A program made the position numbers and the translations under genes. Of a stretch of DNA of 64,000 bases, positions 8,821 to 16,578 are shown one piece after another. Under the pieces are notes generated by a model. That model saw only the letters and a list, made by a program, of their open reading frames with translations. It was not told the DNA's origin and did no database searches. Within the stretch, counting starts at the first letter, position 1. Each line of letters begins with the position of its first letter. The stretch spans positions 57,668-121,667 of the forward strand of contig NZ_WWFG01000007.1 of the NCBI RefSeq assembly GCF_026127265.1. The letters run 5' to 3'. Origin of the DNA: Nostoc sp. KVJ3 (GTDB lineage Bacteria > Cyanobacteriota > Cyanobacteriia > Cyanobacteriales > Nostocaceae).

Positions 8821-9689
8821 TAATTTACTCTGCTTTTACGCTTGTTTTGTGTGAGTATCGGGTTGCTTGCTAAAAATTCACGCACGTCCTCGCGGGCAGT
8901 TTTCGCCCAATTGAACCAGCTACTATAAAAGTCATCTTTTAAAAACTGTTCGAGCCTCGCGCCGTCACCCGATTGAGCAGCCCCGTAAACTAAAGCTTGT
9001 AGTTGTCCGTACCACATTTGATGCTGTGGTTCACTGTAAGCCGCAAAATTGTACTTTTGGTTTTGATTTTCATTCTTGTTGCGGATCGGGAGCCACTGCT
9101 CAGACAATTCCTCAAAGTTTTTCTCAATCCATTTGAGTGGTAATTGGACTGGGGGGTTTTTAAGTTCTGCTGCTTTTTTCTTACCAAATTCTAAAAAACT
9201 CTCTTTCTCGCTTTCTGAGAGAGTATTTATAAAGTTTGAATAAGTATGAATAGTCTGAGAGACTTCATAACCCTTGCCAGAAGCGGGTTTTGAGCGCTGA
9301 CTTTCTCTTTTTTGAGACTTTGAGTCTCTTTTTTGAGACTTTGAGTCGCATTTTTGAGACTTTGAGTCGCATTTTTGAGACTCTGAATCTAAATTTTGAG
9401 ACTCTAGTCTCATTTTTGAGACTCCAGTCAAATTTCTGCAATCAACTCTTTGCTCTTGAAAGTCAAATAACTCAAGTTCTTGTAACCTAGCCCTAGCGCG
9501 GAAATATGAGGCTTTACTCATTTCCAGTTCTGTAGTGATTTCTAAGGTTGAGGGTAGTTGCCAGTAGCGATCGCCAAAAGGATCTTTCTCAATTAGGTAA
9601 AGCCACAAAGCCATTTCGTGCTTTGTAAGTTTAGACTTTCTAAGTTTTTGAGACATGGAAGGAGTCAGGGGGTAAAATTTTTTCATCAA
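8820..9689 (-). CDS. Winged-helix replication initiator-like protein (lambda O / P22 gp18 type layout)
   Basis: 289 residues. The N-terminal 90 residues look like a winged helix (LTKHEMALWLYLIEKDPFG, then LEMSKASYFRARARLQEL as recognition helix). The middle (about 90-135) is a hydrophilic linker of 7-residue repeats, DSKSQKC/DSKSQKR, encoded by the tandem DNA repeats annotated separately. The C-terminal half (about 145-289) is helical, ending in basic KRKSRVN. It directly precedes dnaB (1-base overlap) and overlaps the preceding small gene by 4 bases (ATGA). By analogy with phage initiators, the N-domain would bind the internal repeats and the C-domain would recruit DnaB. The family itself is not recognised. 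Confidence 0.75.
   Translation of the reverse strand: MMKKFYPLTPSMSQKLRKSKLTKHEMALWLYLIEKDPFGDRYWQLPSTLEITTELEMSKASYFRARARLQELELFDFQEQRVDCRNLTGVSKMRLESQNLDSESQKCDSKSQKCDSKSQKRDSKSQKRESQRSKPASGKGYEVSQTIHTYSNFINTLSESEKESFLEFGKKKAAELKNPPVQLPLKWIEKNFEELSEQWLPIRNKNENQNQKYNFAAYSEPQHQMWYGQLQALVYGAAQSGDGARLEQFLKDDFYSSWFNWAKTAREDVREFLASNPILTQNKRKSRVN
9308..9429 (-). repeat. Six iteron-like 20-21-bp tandem repeats inside the initiator-like gene
   Basis: On the minus strand the unit begins GTCTCAAAAA and continues with a GACTCAAA-like part. GAGAC (plus strand) recurs at 9314, 9335, 9356, 9377, 9398 and 9418, a spacing of 21, 21, 21, 21 and 20. Each unit holds a short dyad (GAGAC ... GTCTC). An AT-rich stretch lies alongside at about 9210-9260. 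Tandem sites in the middle of an initiator gene next to AT-rich DNA are the layout of the lambda origin, so this is a candidate plasmid origin. Confidence 0.7.
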
Positions 9690-9901
9690 AGCTCTACCTC
9701 CTCAAAAGTCACAGTAATCCTGAACTCTAAGCAGGTTGCTTGAGCCAATGCCAGTTTTGCTAGGTCAGAACACCCAAACAGGTGAATGCGATCGTCAAGT
9801 ACATCTCGTTGCGCTTGCGTCAGTTCCCGACAAGCGTATAGCCATTCTTCATGTTGGAGTGGGTAGAACTTCCCTTGAATTTTGGTAGTGCTTTGCGTCA
9901 T
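9686..9901 (-). CDS. Small protein ahead of the replication genes
   Basis: 71 residues from MTQSTTKIQGKFYPLQ; the frame extends 10 codons further upstream but this ATG is preferred. It has LQHEEWLYACRELTQAQRDVLDDR and ends in a short beta-like, acidic tail (ITVTFEEVEL). No family is recognised. It overlaps the next gene by 4 bases (ATGA), so it is the first gene of a three-gene operon with the initiator-like protein and dnaB. Confidence 0.65.
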   Translation of the reverse strand: MTQSTTKIQGKFYPLQHEEWLYACRELTQAQRDVLDDRIHLFGCSDLAKLALAQATCLEFRITVTFEEVEL

Positions 9902-9939
9902 AATTACCTCAAGAAAACAAGAAATTAACAACCAAAATT

Positions 9940-9962
9940 CCCCTTGTCCCGCCAGACAGGGG
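9940..9962. promoter_or_regulatory. Hairpin upstream of the replication operon
   Basis: CCCCTTGTC and GACAGGGG pair around CCGCCA with one bulged T, followed on the plus strand by TTGATTTTTTTT. It lies just upstream of the minus-strand replication operon. It could be a plus-strand terminator guarding the operon or part of its leader. Confidence 0.45.
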
Positions 9963-10238
9963 TTGATTTTTTTTGGCTATACATCCATCAGTATCGGTTT
10001 GCAGCCCGGTTAGACTTTCTTCTCCTACCAAGGCATTCGCTAAACCGAATCAGATGGCTTGTGTATTAAACTCTTAAATCGCTATATAGTTAGTTCAGCC
10101 ACTAATAAAGTACTGCTGCACACTCTCTTGACGATGAATTATAGTTGCGACTAAGCCCAGACAATTCTGAGCATGGATTATCTCTGGTTAGTTTGATAGC
10201 ATTAGAATAGCCGCTCTACCTCCTTTATTTTCTTGCCT

Positions 10239-10258
10239 AATTGTATAATAATACAATT
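10239..10258. promoter_or_regulatory. Palindromic operator candidate
   Basis: AATTGTAT-AATA-ATACAATT is a perfect 8-bp inverted repeat 33 bases before the start of an XRE-type regulator gene. Such positions are usual for self-regulation. Confidence 0.55.
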
Positions 10259-10291
10259 AAACCAGCGCCAATTGTACTTAAGTATGTAAAG

Positions 10292-10642
10292 ATGCATTAC
10301 AGAGAAGCTTTTAACCAAACATTGGAAAAGTTCAGTATTACCGCTAAGTCGCTGGCGCAAAAGAGTGGAGTGCAAGAGCGACAGATTAGCCAGTTTAGAA
10401 ATGGCAAGGACTTAATGTCTGAGACTCTTTTTGGTTTGATAGCCGCACTGCCAAATGAGGCTAAAATTTACTATTTTTCCTGCGTCAATGGGGAATCAAT
10501 GTTAGATACAGTTGACTTGCCATCGCTCATTGCTCAAGCACCTCCACAAAAGCAAGCCGAGGCTCTACACCTAATTGCCGAAATCTTTGCGAAAAATATA
10601 CGTAATAATACGGGTATAGTCGAATTGCCTGAAGCAGTATAA
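10292..10642 (+). CDS. XRE-type helix-turn-helix regulator, copy 1
   Basis: 116 residues from MHYREAFNQTLEKF; the longer frame would start inside the palindromic operator. The HTH is ITAKSLAQKSGVQERQIS, followed by QFRNGKD. The C-terminal half (PQKQAEALHLIAEIFAKNI) resembles that of the next regulator, so the two are paralogues. The palindrome just upstream suggests it represses itself. Phage and plasmid repressors often look like this. Confidence 0.8.
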   Translation: MHYREAFNQTLEKFSITAKSLAQKSGVQERQISQFRNGKDLMSETLFGLIAALPNEAKIYYFSCVNGESMLDTVDLPSLIAQAPPQKQAEALHLIAEIFAKNIRNNTGIVELPEAV

Positions 10643-10764
10643 GCTTCAGTAACGCGATGGAATGAACAACTTGCCAAGGGCGTATTGAATCATTCATAGG
10701 TAGATGCCTACTTTCAGCATATAATATCAAATGTGTAAAGACTTATCAAACACTATAAGAAAGA

Positions 10765-11136
10765 ATGTCAGATTTTGCCAAGTCCCAGCGACATCAAAAG
10801 CTGTTTGATGAAATGTTAGAGCGGTTTAACTTGAATGCACGCTCGATTGGTGATGCGGCGGGAATTACGGAAGTCACGATTTCGCGCTTTCGTAACGGTA
10901 AATGCGATTTAGGTAGCGCCAAGTTGGTTGCACTCTTAGAAGCTGCCCCCCAGTCAGCGAGAAACTGGTATTTATCAGAATTATTCGGCGCTAAACCTGC
11001 CTCCTCGCTGCGATCGCTTATCCGAGAAGCATCGCCCCAAGAAAAAGCTGAAATATTAACGGAGATTGCTGGCTGGCTACAAAATATCGATGATGTTGGC
11101 TCTACTTCAGTTGATTTCAGCCTTCTAACTAAGTAA
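10765..11136 (+). CDS. XRE-type helix-turn-helix regulator, copy 2
   Basis: 123 residues. The HTH is LNARSIGDAAGITEVTISRF, then RNGKCDLGSAKLVALLEA. The tail REASPQEKAEILTEIAGWLQ lines up with the tail of copy 1. The start ATG follows a purine stretch (AAGAAAGA). The two regulators have the same orientation, 120 bases apart. A duplicated repressor pair may form a switch, but this is inference. Confidence 0.82.
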   Translation: MSDFAKSQRHQKLFDEMLERFNLNARSIGDAAGITEVTISRFRNGKCDLGSAKLVALLEAAPQSARNWYLSELFGAKPASSLRSLIREASPQEKAEILTEIAGWLQNIDDVGSTSVDFSLLTK

Positions 11137-11207
11137 TACTACGGATTCTATCTACTTGATATTAGCTGTATGATTTGAAGTTGAAATTTTGATAGATTAA
11201 AATTCTA

Positions 11208-11420
11208 GTGGAAAGTAATATAGATAAGGCTTTAGAAGTTTGCCAGCATCTTACGAAGGATGAGAAGTTGGTATTGATTCGCAAGCTTTTACTAAGTATT
11301 GGTTTGTCGGCGATATGTGCCAATTGCTTAATGCATAGTCCGGTTCATATACATATTGCCAATAAACATCAGATGGCGATTATGCTAAGGGCGATCGCGG
11401 CAAATATTAGAAAATTATAA
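11208..11420 (+). CDS. Small hypothetical protein, paralogue of the gene at 11678
   Basis: 70 residues with a GTG start. HLTKDEKLVLIRKLLLS and the C-terminal HQMAIMLRAIAANIRKL match in pattern the segments of the 11678 gene (KAKLIKHLLG and QISTILDAIAKKI). No family is recognised. It follows the XRE regulators on the same strand. Confidence 0.5.
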   Translation: MESNIDKALEVCQHLTKDEKLVLIRKLLLSIGLSAICANCLMHSPVHIHIANKHQMAIMLRAIAANIRKL

Positions 11421-11677
11421 TATGCACTACCGCGAGTTGTTCAGCAACTTTCAGAGTAGGGAATCTAAGTAAAAAATTTGTCTATCACATTCTTAGAGGA
11501 AAGTGGCGATGCCTGCGGCTGGCTTCGCCTACGCACTAGCATTTAGCTAAAATTCCTCATCGTCTCGACTGGGCCCAAGGGATAATGGACACGCCCACCT
11601 ACTTAACTAGGTGTCAAAAAAATGGTAGAACGAGATTTTGACTGTCTACCAAAACGAAAAATTCACTCTTAAAATTA

Positions 11678-11926
11678 ATGGAAAATTGCGTAGGCGCAGC
11701 CCGCCGTAGGCATCGCTTGGATGCCGAGGGAAAAGCCAAATTAATCAAGCACCTTTTAGGTGAACCTGAGTTACAAGTGGTAATAGGGAGTAATCAAGTT
11801 CATGCTACGAATGTATACCAAGTTAATTTAAATACCCCTGACCAGATATCAACGATACTAGATGCGATCGCTAAAAAAATTTCCTCTGATGATTCCTCAG
11901 AAGATAAGACAGAGGGAGGGGGTTAA
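11678..11926 (+). CDS. Small hypothetical protein carrying a dispersed repeat in frame
   Basis: 82 residues. Residues about 4-14 (CVGAARRRHRL) are encoded by a copy of the Nostoc-type dispersed repeat (GCGTAGGCGCAGCCCGCCG...), which has entered the start of the gene without breaking the frame. After it come KAKLIKHLLGEPELQVVIG and QISTILDAIAKKISSDDS, which match the gene at 11208. The stop is followed by a copy of the 11-bp word (11927-11937). Confidence 0.5.
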   Translation: MENCVGAARRRHRLDAEGKAKLIKHLLGEPELQVVIGSNQVHATNVYQVNLNTPDQISTILDAIAKKISSDDSSEDKTEGGG

Positions 11927-11982
11927 TTCTTAGAGGATGGAGGAGCGATCGCTTGGTGTAGGGGCGATCGCAAAATAGTTAC

Positions 11983-14076
11983 CTAGAAATCAATATCTTC
12001 GTCGTCAAAATTTTCGCCTGACCAAAATTGTGTAGCAGTACTGGTGGAGATTTGTTTATCTGTAGTTGATGATTTGTACCAATCACATTCACCTATAATA
12101 AACAATTCCGATTTACTACGAGTTAAGGCAACATAAAGCAGATTCTCTTCTTGCTCAAGCTGCCAGTCTTGCTGATTTTTCCAGGTCATAGGCATATCAT
12201 CAGGCTTGTAAATAAATATTCGTTCTGCTTCCAATCCCTTAGCACGGTGGCAAGTGCTGAGGGTAATTGGTGAATTGTCATCACTAAATAAACTATCAAT
12301 ATAATATTTTAAGTCCTCAATATTTCTTGCTTGTGGTTGTGATTGGTAAATAATCGTGATTGCCTGCACCTTATCTTTAAGGTTTTCAAGCATTTGTTCT
12401 TCATTATCTAAACCTTGATACTGTTGGGCTTTGATTTGATGATAGTTAGATATAGCATCATTGAAAAATTCAAAACTATATCCCGGCATTTTAGCAATGT
12501 CTTCAAGGTCTTTTTTAAGAGATTCGCCGATATCTTTACCTTTGACCGTCGCTTTGATACCACGACTAATTAACCTGATGCACAAACTAACTAGTGGTGC
12601 AGTTTTACGACCAATGACCATATCACCGAGCTTGATTAGCTTCTCAACATCACTGCTGTCAATCTGGGTTATAGTTCCCTCTTCAGCGCTGGGGGATGGC
12701 TCAATGGGAATTTGGGGATAGATTTCTTTGACCAAAGCAATGTGCGATCGCGGACAACGATAACAAATTGATAGCGGCAACTCTACAGCATTGGTGCGGC
12801 TGACAATATTCTCATAACTCTTGTTATCAGCACCGGCGAAGCCCATGATGGCTTGACGCGGATCGGCAACTGCTAGAATACGCCCAGTTGACCCCGCAAG
12901 GATTAATGCGAGTTCTAACTGTGCAGCATTTAAATCCTGAGCCTCATCTAAGAGTATAAATTTATACGGTTTAAACCATTTAGCCTCATTTAACTTCCAC
13001 TTTACAGGCAACCAAATCTGATCAGTGAAGTCCAAACACTCCTTCTTAATCGCCTTTTGCTCACCAATACTCAAACAATACTCAATCCACTGAGCGATTA
13101 TTTCAGGTTCCCAAACATCATCAATTTCAAAGTGAGATGCGATCGCCTTTATTGTCTCCTGTGTTGGTTGCTGGTTGGTAAGTCTTACTAGGTCAACTAA
13201 TTTAAGAAAGTCGTTATCATTGCCGATAATTTTCTCAGCTTTTAATCTACCAACTGGATTACCACGTTTAGCAATTAAGTCTAAATCTTGGGCAATACGT
13301 TTATACTTTTGCCCCGAAACCTCAACATCGTAACTGCTCCTAATTCCAAGTTCTTTTTTTACCAGTGAGAATCCTGCACTGTGTAGAGTACTAATTGACT
13401 CTTTCCAAGCCTGCCCGAACTTCTTAATCAAGTCTTGAACGTTCAATTTCCCAAATACACAAATCTTGATTTCACTTGGTCTTAATCCTGATTCCTGCAA
13501 GGTTTTAGCCACAATCCTGAGTGTGGATGATTTACCAGAACCAGCGACAGCATTGCAGCAGCCGTGACCACTTCCTCTAAGAATCCAGTCAACTATTGCC
13601 AACTGATATTTAGAGGGTACAAAACCAAACTTTTCCCGCAGTTGCTCCACTTGGGCAAAGCCCATCGCTTTTAGCGTCTCCCCTTGGGAGAAGACCGCAC
13701 TGCTCGCTGTGTACGCTGCAATTTCGGTATCTGAAAGTTGTGGCTCCTGGGGCACTGCTGGGCGTTCGTCCTTGACGTTGCCGGAGACAGACGCTCGCGG
13801 ACTCGCTACCGCTATGCTATCGCCCTTTACCTCTACCAACTTCTCACCAGATAAAGATTCTATAGCCAGTTTAATTTGCTCTATTTCATCTGGGTTGAGT
13901 TTATCTAACGCAGAGATGATGGCTTCAAATGGGCTGCATTGTCCATCAAGCGATCGCGCGAACTTTTCTATTTCCTCTAAGAATATTTCAGGTACTCTTG
14001 TCGCCTTAGTTGGTAGATTATTCCACTTTGTTTTTTGCTTAGTTAAATGCTCAGTTTTAGGATGTGGATTAGGCAT
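11983..14076 (-). CDS. UvrD/Rep-like superfamily 1 DNA helicase
   Basis: About 697 residues from MPNPHPKTEHL; an extra 40 codons upstream do not look like protein. Motif I is AVAGSGKSSTLRI (about 176-188), motif II LLDEAQDLNAAQ, motif III VADPRQAIMGFAGAD, motif IV-like LSICYRCPRSH, motif V TLSTCHRAKGLEA and motif VI LLYVALTRSKSELFIIG. The first 120 residues form an extra, mostly helical region. It would unwind DNA 3' to 5'. The dispersed 11-bp word occurs twice inside (13573, 13973), once encoding FLEE and once ILRGS directly before motif I. Confidence 0.9.
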   Translation of the reverse strand: MPNPHPKTEHLTKQKTKWNNLPTKATRVPEIFLEEIEKFARSLDGQCSPFEAIISALDKLNPDEIEQIKLAIESLSGEKLVEVKGDSIAVASPRASVSGNVKDERPAVPQEPQLSDTEIAAYTASSAVFSQGETLKAMGFAQVEQLREKFGFVPSKYQLAIVDWILRGSGHGCCNAVAGSGKSSTLRIVAKTLQESGLRPSEIKICVFGKLNVQDLIKKFGQAWKESISTLHSAGFSLVKKELGIRSSYDVEVSGQKYKRIAQDLDLIAKRGNPVGRLKAEKIIGNDNDFLKLVDLVRLTNQQPTQETIKAIASHFEIDDVWEPEIIAQWIEYCLSIGEQKAIKKECLDFTDQIWLPVKWKLNEAKWFKPYKFILLDEAQDLNAAQLELALILAGSTGRILAVADPRQAIMGFAGADNKSYENIVSRTNAVELPLSICYRCPRSHIALVKEIYPQIPIEPSPSAEEGTITQIDSSDVEKLIKLGDMVIGRKTAPLVSLCIRLISRGIKATVKGKDIGESLKKDLEDIAKMPGYSFEFFNDAISNYHQIKAQQYQGLDNEEQMLENLKDKVQAITIIYQSQPQARNIEDLKYYIDSLFSDDNSPITLSTCHRAKGLEAERIFIYKPDDMPMTWKNQQDWQLEQEENLLYVALTRSKSELFIIGECDWYKSSTTDKQISTSTATQFWSGENFDDEDIDF

Positions 14077-14139
14077 AGTAATTGGAGTGAATACTATTAC
14101 TAAATAATATCCTGTATGCTGTGTACACTCGATAAAGAT

Positions 14140-14465
14140 TAATTTAAGTAAATTTTTGACAGAGGCGATAAGACACAAAGCGCTTACGCGAAACAATAAG
14201 GTTGCTTTGCAGTTTGTTTATTGACTCCCTCCTTCGTCGGTCGATGTCCCCCTCCGCCCCAAGGGGAACGCTCAATCGCCGCAGGGCTACCCCGGCTTTT
14301 CTATTGTGGCTACGCGCGTCAAGGGCTGCGCGAGTGGCGGGAAATCGTGCTTCGCTTTTTATATCTGGGGACACCCCAGACCCCACCGCCACCCTTGACC
14401 CACTCCGCATGAAAAAAATAGCCGGGGGTTTTCCTGGTTAGTTCTTTTCACTCGGAGGTTTGGTC
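14140..14465. other. GC-rich non-coding block
   Basis: The base composition changes sharply to GC-rich. It holds a perfect hairpin (TCTGGGG-ACA-CCCCAGA at 14364-14380) and repeat-like stretches rich in GCGCG and CCCC. Open frames exist on both strands but none has a ribosome-binding site or protein-like composition that I trust. Confidence 0.5.
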
Positions 14466-14807
14466 ATGTTCATTCGTTCTTCGTTCGTCGGCTGTCCCGC
14501 TCCCACTGCTGCTGAGGTGGTTTCTGTTGCTCGTCGGTTTGACGTTGGTGTTGCGGCGGTTCGGCCATCTGCTCGTTCGTTTTCTGCTTGGGTTTGTGTT
14601 TGTTCGTTCCGGTCTGAGGTGGCGGCGTTGCGGTTTGCGGCGGCGGTGGGTGTTGAGTTCTTCGGCGCTGACAACACTTACTTTGCGGTTCGTTCTACTG
14701 GTCGGCGTTGGCGGGTGTCGGTTCCGGTTGTTATGTCGTCGGTGGTGGCGGTGCGTCCGGTTGGGCGGCCTCGCGTGGGTCGGTTTCGGTTAGTTGTTGC
14801 TAACTAG
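14466..14807 (+). CDS. Small GC-rich protein of unknown function
   Basis: 113 residues from MFIRSSFVG. Support: a strong ribosome-binding site (CGGAGG) 6 bases before ATG and a terminator-like hairpin just after the stop. The sequence is rich in V, A, S and R, with AWVCVCSFRSEVAALRFAA and YFAVRSTGRRWRVSVPV looking like ordered secondary structure. No family is recognised. Composition is unlike the neighbouring helicase and suggests foreign origin. A complementary frame exists (14438-14677) but lacks such signals. Confidence 0.5.
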   Translation: MFIRSSFVGCPAPTAAEVVSVARRFDVGVAAVRPSARSFSAWVCVCSFRSEVAALRFAAAVGVEFFGADNTYFAVRSTGRRWRVSVPVVMSSVVAVRPVGRPRVGRFRLVVAN

Positions 14808-14811
14808 TCGT

Positions 14812-14841
14812 TGGGGGGGGGCAACGTCCCTCCTTTTTTTG
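14812..14841 (+). terminator. Terminator-like hairpin after the small GC-rich gene
   Basis: A run of nine G, a short loop (CAACG), then TCCCTCC and seven T. The stem contains one G-T pair. It starts a few bases after the stop at 14807. Confidence 0.55.
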
Positions 14842-14873
14842 GAGTAACGACAGCGATCGCCTTTACATCGCTC

Positions 14874-14967
14874 TTGCCATCTGGCAAACATCTTTTTACG
14901 AAACGATAAGCATTTGAGGGTATTTTGTATGGGCGATCGCCTCTGGATGTAAATTGCCAAATGGCAA
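14874..14967. promoter_or_regulatory. Two TTGCCA-N2-TGGCAA palindromes
   Basis: TTGCCATCTGGCAA at 14874-14887 and TTGCCAAATGGCAA at 14954-14967 are the same 14-bp palindrome, 80 bases apart. This looks like a paired operator. Which gene they serve is unclear; weak open frames run both ways from here. Confidence 0.45.
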
Positions 14968-15293
14968 AACAGCTAGCGAACGCCCAAGTTTCCAAGAGAA
15001 TCAACACAAGCGATACCAACAGATGCAAGCAAGGCAACAATATCTCTGCATCTGGTCGCTTGGTCATCACGCCCGTTATTATTGAGAAGCCCTGCACGGG
15101 TGGCCAAGTCTATAAATTAAGCTGTTGCTTCGCATTTCTATACCCCTCCGTGCTTCGCACCGAGGGAATGCTCCGCAAGACCGTTTCGGCATTTTACCAC
15201 CTCCACTTCGTTCCGGTGATATGCCTACACTTGGGGTCTTGCTCCGCAATGGCACAGACTCCACTTCGTTCCGTCCGTGCAGGAGGAGAAGAA
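14968..15293. other. Region without a convincing gene
   Basis: Open frames exist on both strands (plus 14962-15296, minus 14804-15067). The minus frame has a leucine-rich, membrane-like segment but no good ribosome-binding site, so I do not call either. Short palindromic tracts (TCCGTGCTTCGCACCGAGG near 15150) are present. Confidence 0.4.
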
Positions 15294-15490
15294 TGAAGAG
15301 AAAAAGGAGAGGTAAAGGTATTCGGGTTGGTGGTGTGCCACTGGTGGCCAGTCCCCGGTGGTGGCAGCAACGGCTTAGGCTCAACAATCTCGACTTATGG
15401 CTTATGCCTGCGATCAAAGGCTTTAGGGCTGCTGTGGTCTGCCACCTATCGGGTTGGTTGCCGCCGCCAGAGTGTCTTAAAATCCTGTGA
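15294..15490 (+). CDS. Possible small basic protein
   Basis: 65 residues from MKRKRRGKG. A very good ribosome-binding site (AGGAGGAGAAG) stands directly before ATG. The start is highly basic, the rest has tryptophan-rich segments (RWWQQRLRLNNLDLWLMP). No family is recognised, and composition alone cannot exclude a chance frame. Confidence 0.4.
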
Positions 15491-15628
15491 ACTCTTGCTT
15501 TAGCCGGCAGCTGTCGCGGGTCAGTCGCCGGTGGTTGGTTTCACTCGCTCCCTGTCGTCTCCCCCGCGTCCCGCGATCGCTGGTTCATTGCCTCCGGGCT
15601 TCCGTCGTTTAACCTTCCACTCTTATAT

Positions 15629-15675
15629 CATAGCTTTTTTTAGCTATAACAGCAATAGCTCTTTTTAGCTATAAT
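15629..15675. promoter_or_regulatory. Two ATAGCT-N5/6-TAGCTATAA repeats
   Basis: ATAGCTTTTTTTAGCTATAA and ATAGCTCTTTTTAGCTATAA occur about 25 bases apart. A third related copy lies at 16366-16385. They look like binding sites for one regulator at the two ends of the SLOG-like gene. Confidence 0.45.
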
Positions 15676-15828
15676 ATAAAGCTTTGATAAAGTTTTTTGG
15701 TGAGTCAAATAGCGGGCGTGGCTCCGTTCCTTCCGTTCCGTTCCGGGCGTTGGTGGCTGTGGGTGGCCAAGGCCTCGCGCTTCGTTGACAGGCCTTGCCG
15801 CCACCAACAGCCCTCCACTTCACTCCAG

Positions 15829-16317
15829 TCACTCCGCAAAGAGGCTTAATTGCTTGGTTTCTGGTTCATCTTGTAGCCATTGAGGAAGCCAGCTTTTATC
15901 CCCAGATTTGGTTTGAAACTGTGGAAATAAATATATCTGCACCCCGCGATATTTAGCATAGGCAATTGTTAACCATGTCCCCGACCCGCCGCCGTTGGGG
16001 TTCTTGCAAGGCTTACACCCCTCTGGACAAAGCTTATTAGGAAAGGCATACAGCCAGCTATCTGGCAGGGGGGCAATGGCATCAATCATACGTTTGCTAC
16101 GTTCTGCAAAGTGCCAGCGTTGGTTTCCTGCTACTTCATACACGGTCAGGGTTTTGTTGTAGCAAGCAGCAGCCCGTCTAACGAAATCATCCAGCCCCGC
16201 AGCGTCCCCTACGTGCCAGTCTGCGGCGTGGTTAGAGATGAAATAAGCAAAATCCTTATATATCAAGCCCTCCTGGGCTTTAGTCAGTTTGCGTGGCCCT
16301 GTAAAAGCTATCTGCAT
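15829..16317 (-). CDS. SLOG-like nucleotide-binding protein (YspA/DUF2493-type)
   Basis: 162 residues. It starts MQIAFTGPRKLTKAQ, then HVGDAAGLDDFVRRAA (about 36-51) and NGGGSGTWLTIAYAK (about 107-121). This G-D-A-x-G-x-D plus later glycine-rich loop is the pattern of Rossmann-like SLOG proteins, which bind nucleotides or sense nucleotide signals, often in defence or stress settings. Cysteines (CPEGCKPCKN, about 97-106) form an insertion. It lies between related regulatory repeats and beside an interrupted gene. Confidence 0.7.
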   Translation of the reverse strand: MQIAFTGPRKLTKAQEGLIYKDFAYFISNHAADWHVGDAAGLDDFVRRAAACYNKTLTVYEVAGNQRWHFAERSKRMIDAIAPLPDSWLYAFPNKLCPEGCKPCKNPNGGGSGTWLTIAYAKYRGVQIYLFPQFQTKSGDKSWLPQWLQDEPETKQLSLFAE

Positions 16318-16365
16318 TTTCTTATCCTAATCTTTATATAATTATACCTTAAAAAAGCTTGTTAT

Positions 16366-16385
16366 ATAGCTAAAAATAGCTATAA
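16366..16385. promoter_or_regulatory. Third ATAGCT-N5-TAGCTATAA site
   Basis: ATAGCTAAAAATAGCTATAA lies in the intergenic region between the SLOG-like gene (minus) and the interrupted gene at 16451 (plus). Downstream is a perfect 6-bp hairpin CCGAGG/CCTCGG (16403-16420) inside a possible 13-codon leader frame (16394-16435). Confidence 0.45.
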
Positions 16386-16578
16386 TAAAGATATGAAAAA
16401 AACCGAGGCGGCAACCTCGGCATCGATTAAATAACTAAAGGTATTCTACAATGCAAGACTTTAACTTCATTCTCAATCACTGCGATCGCACCATCGAGCT
16501 TTACAAGAACGTAGAAAAGGGCTTAATTGATAGCAACCTTTCTCCCAACGGTGCTAGTAGTCTGCCAAGCCAACTTTG

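Noticed and set aside
9940..9962. Hairpin as a riboswitch
   Set aside because: Too short and simple; more likely a terminator or leader hairpin.
14438..14677. 79-codon minus-strand Thr/Ala/Asn-rich frame
   Set aside because: Complement of the plus-strand gene at 14466, which has a ribosome-binding site and terminator.
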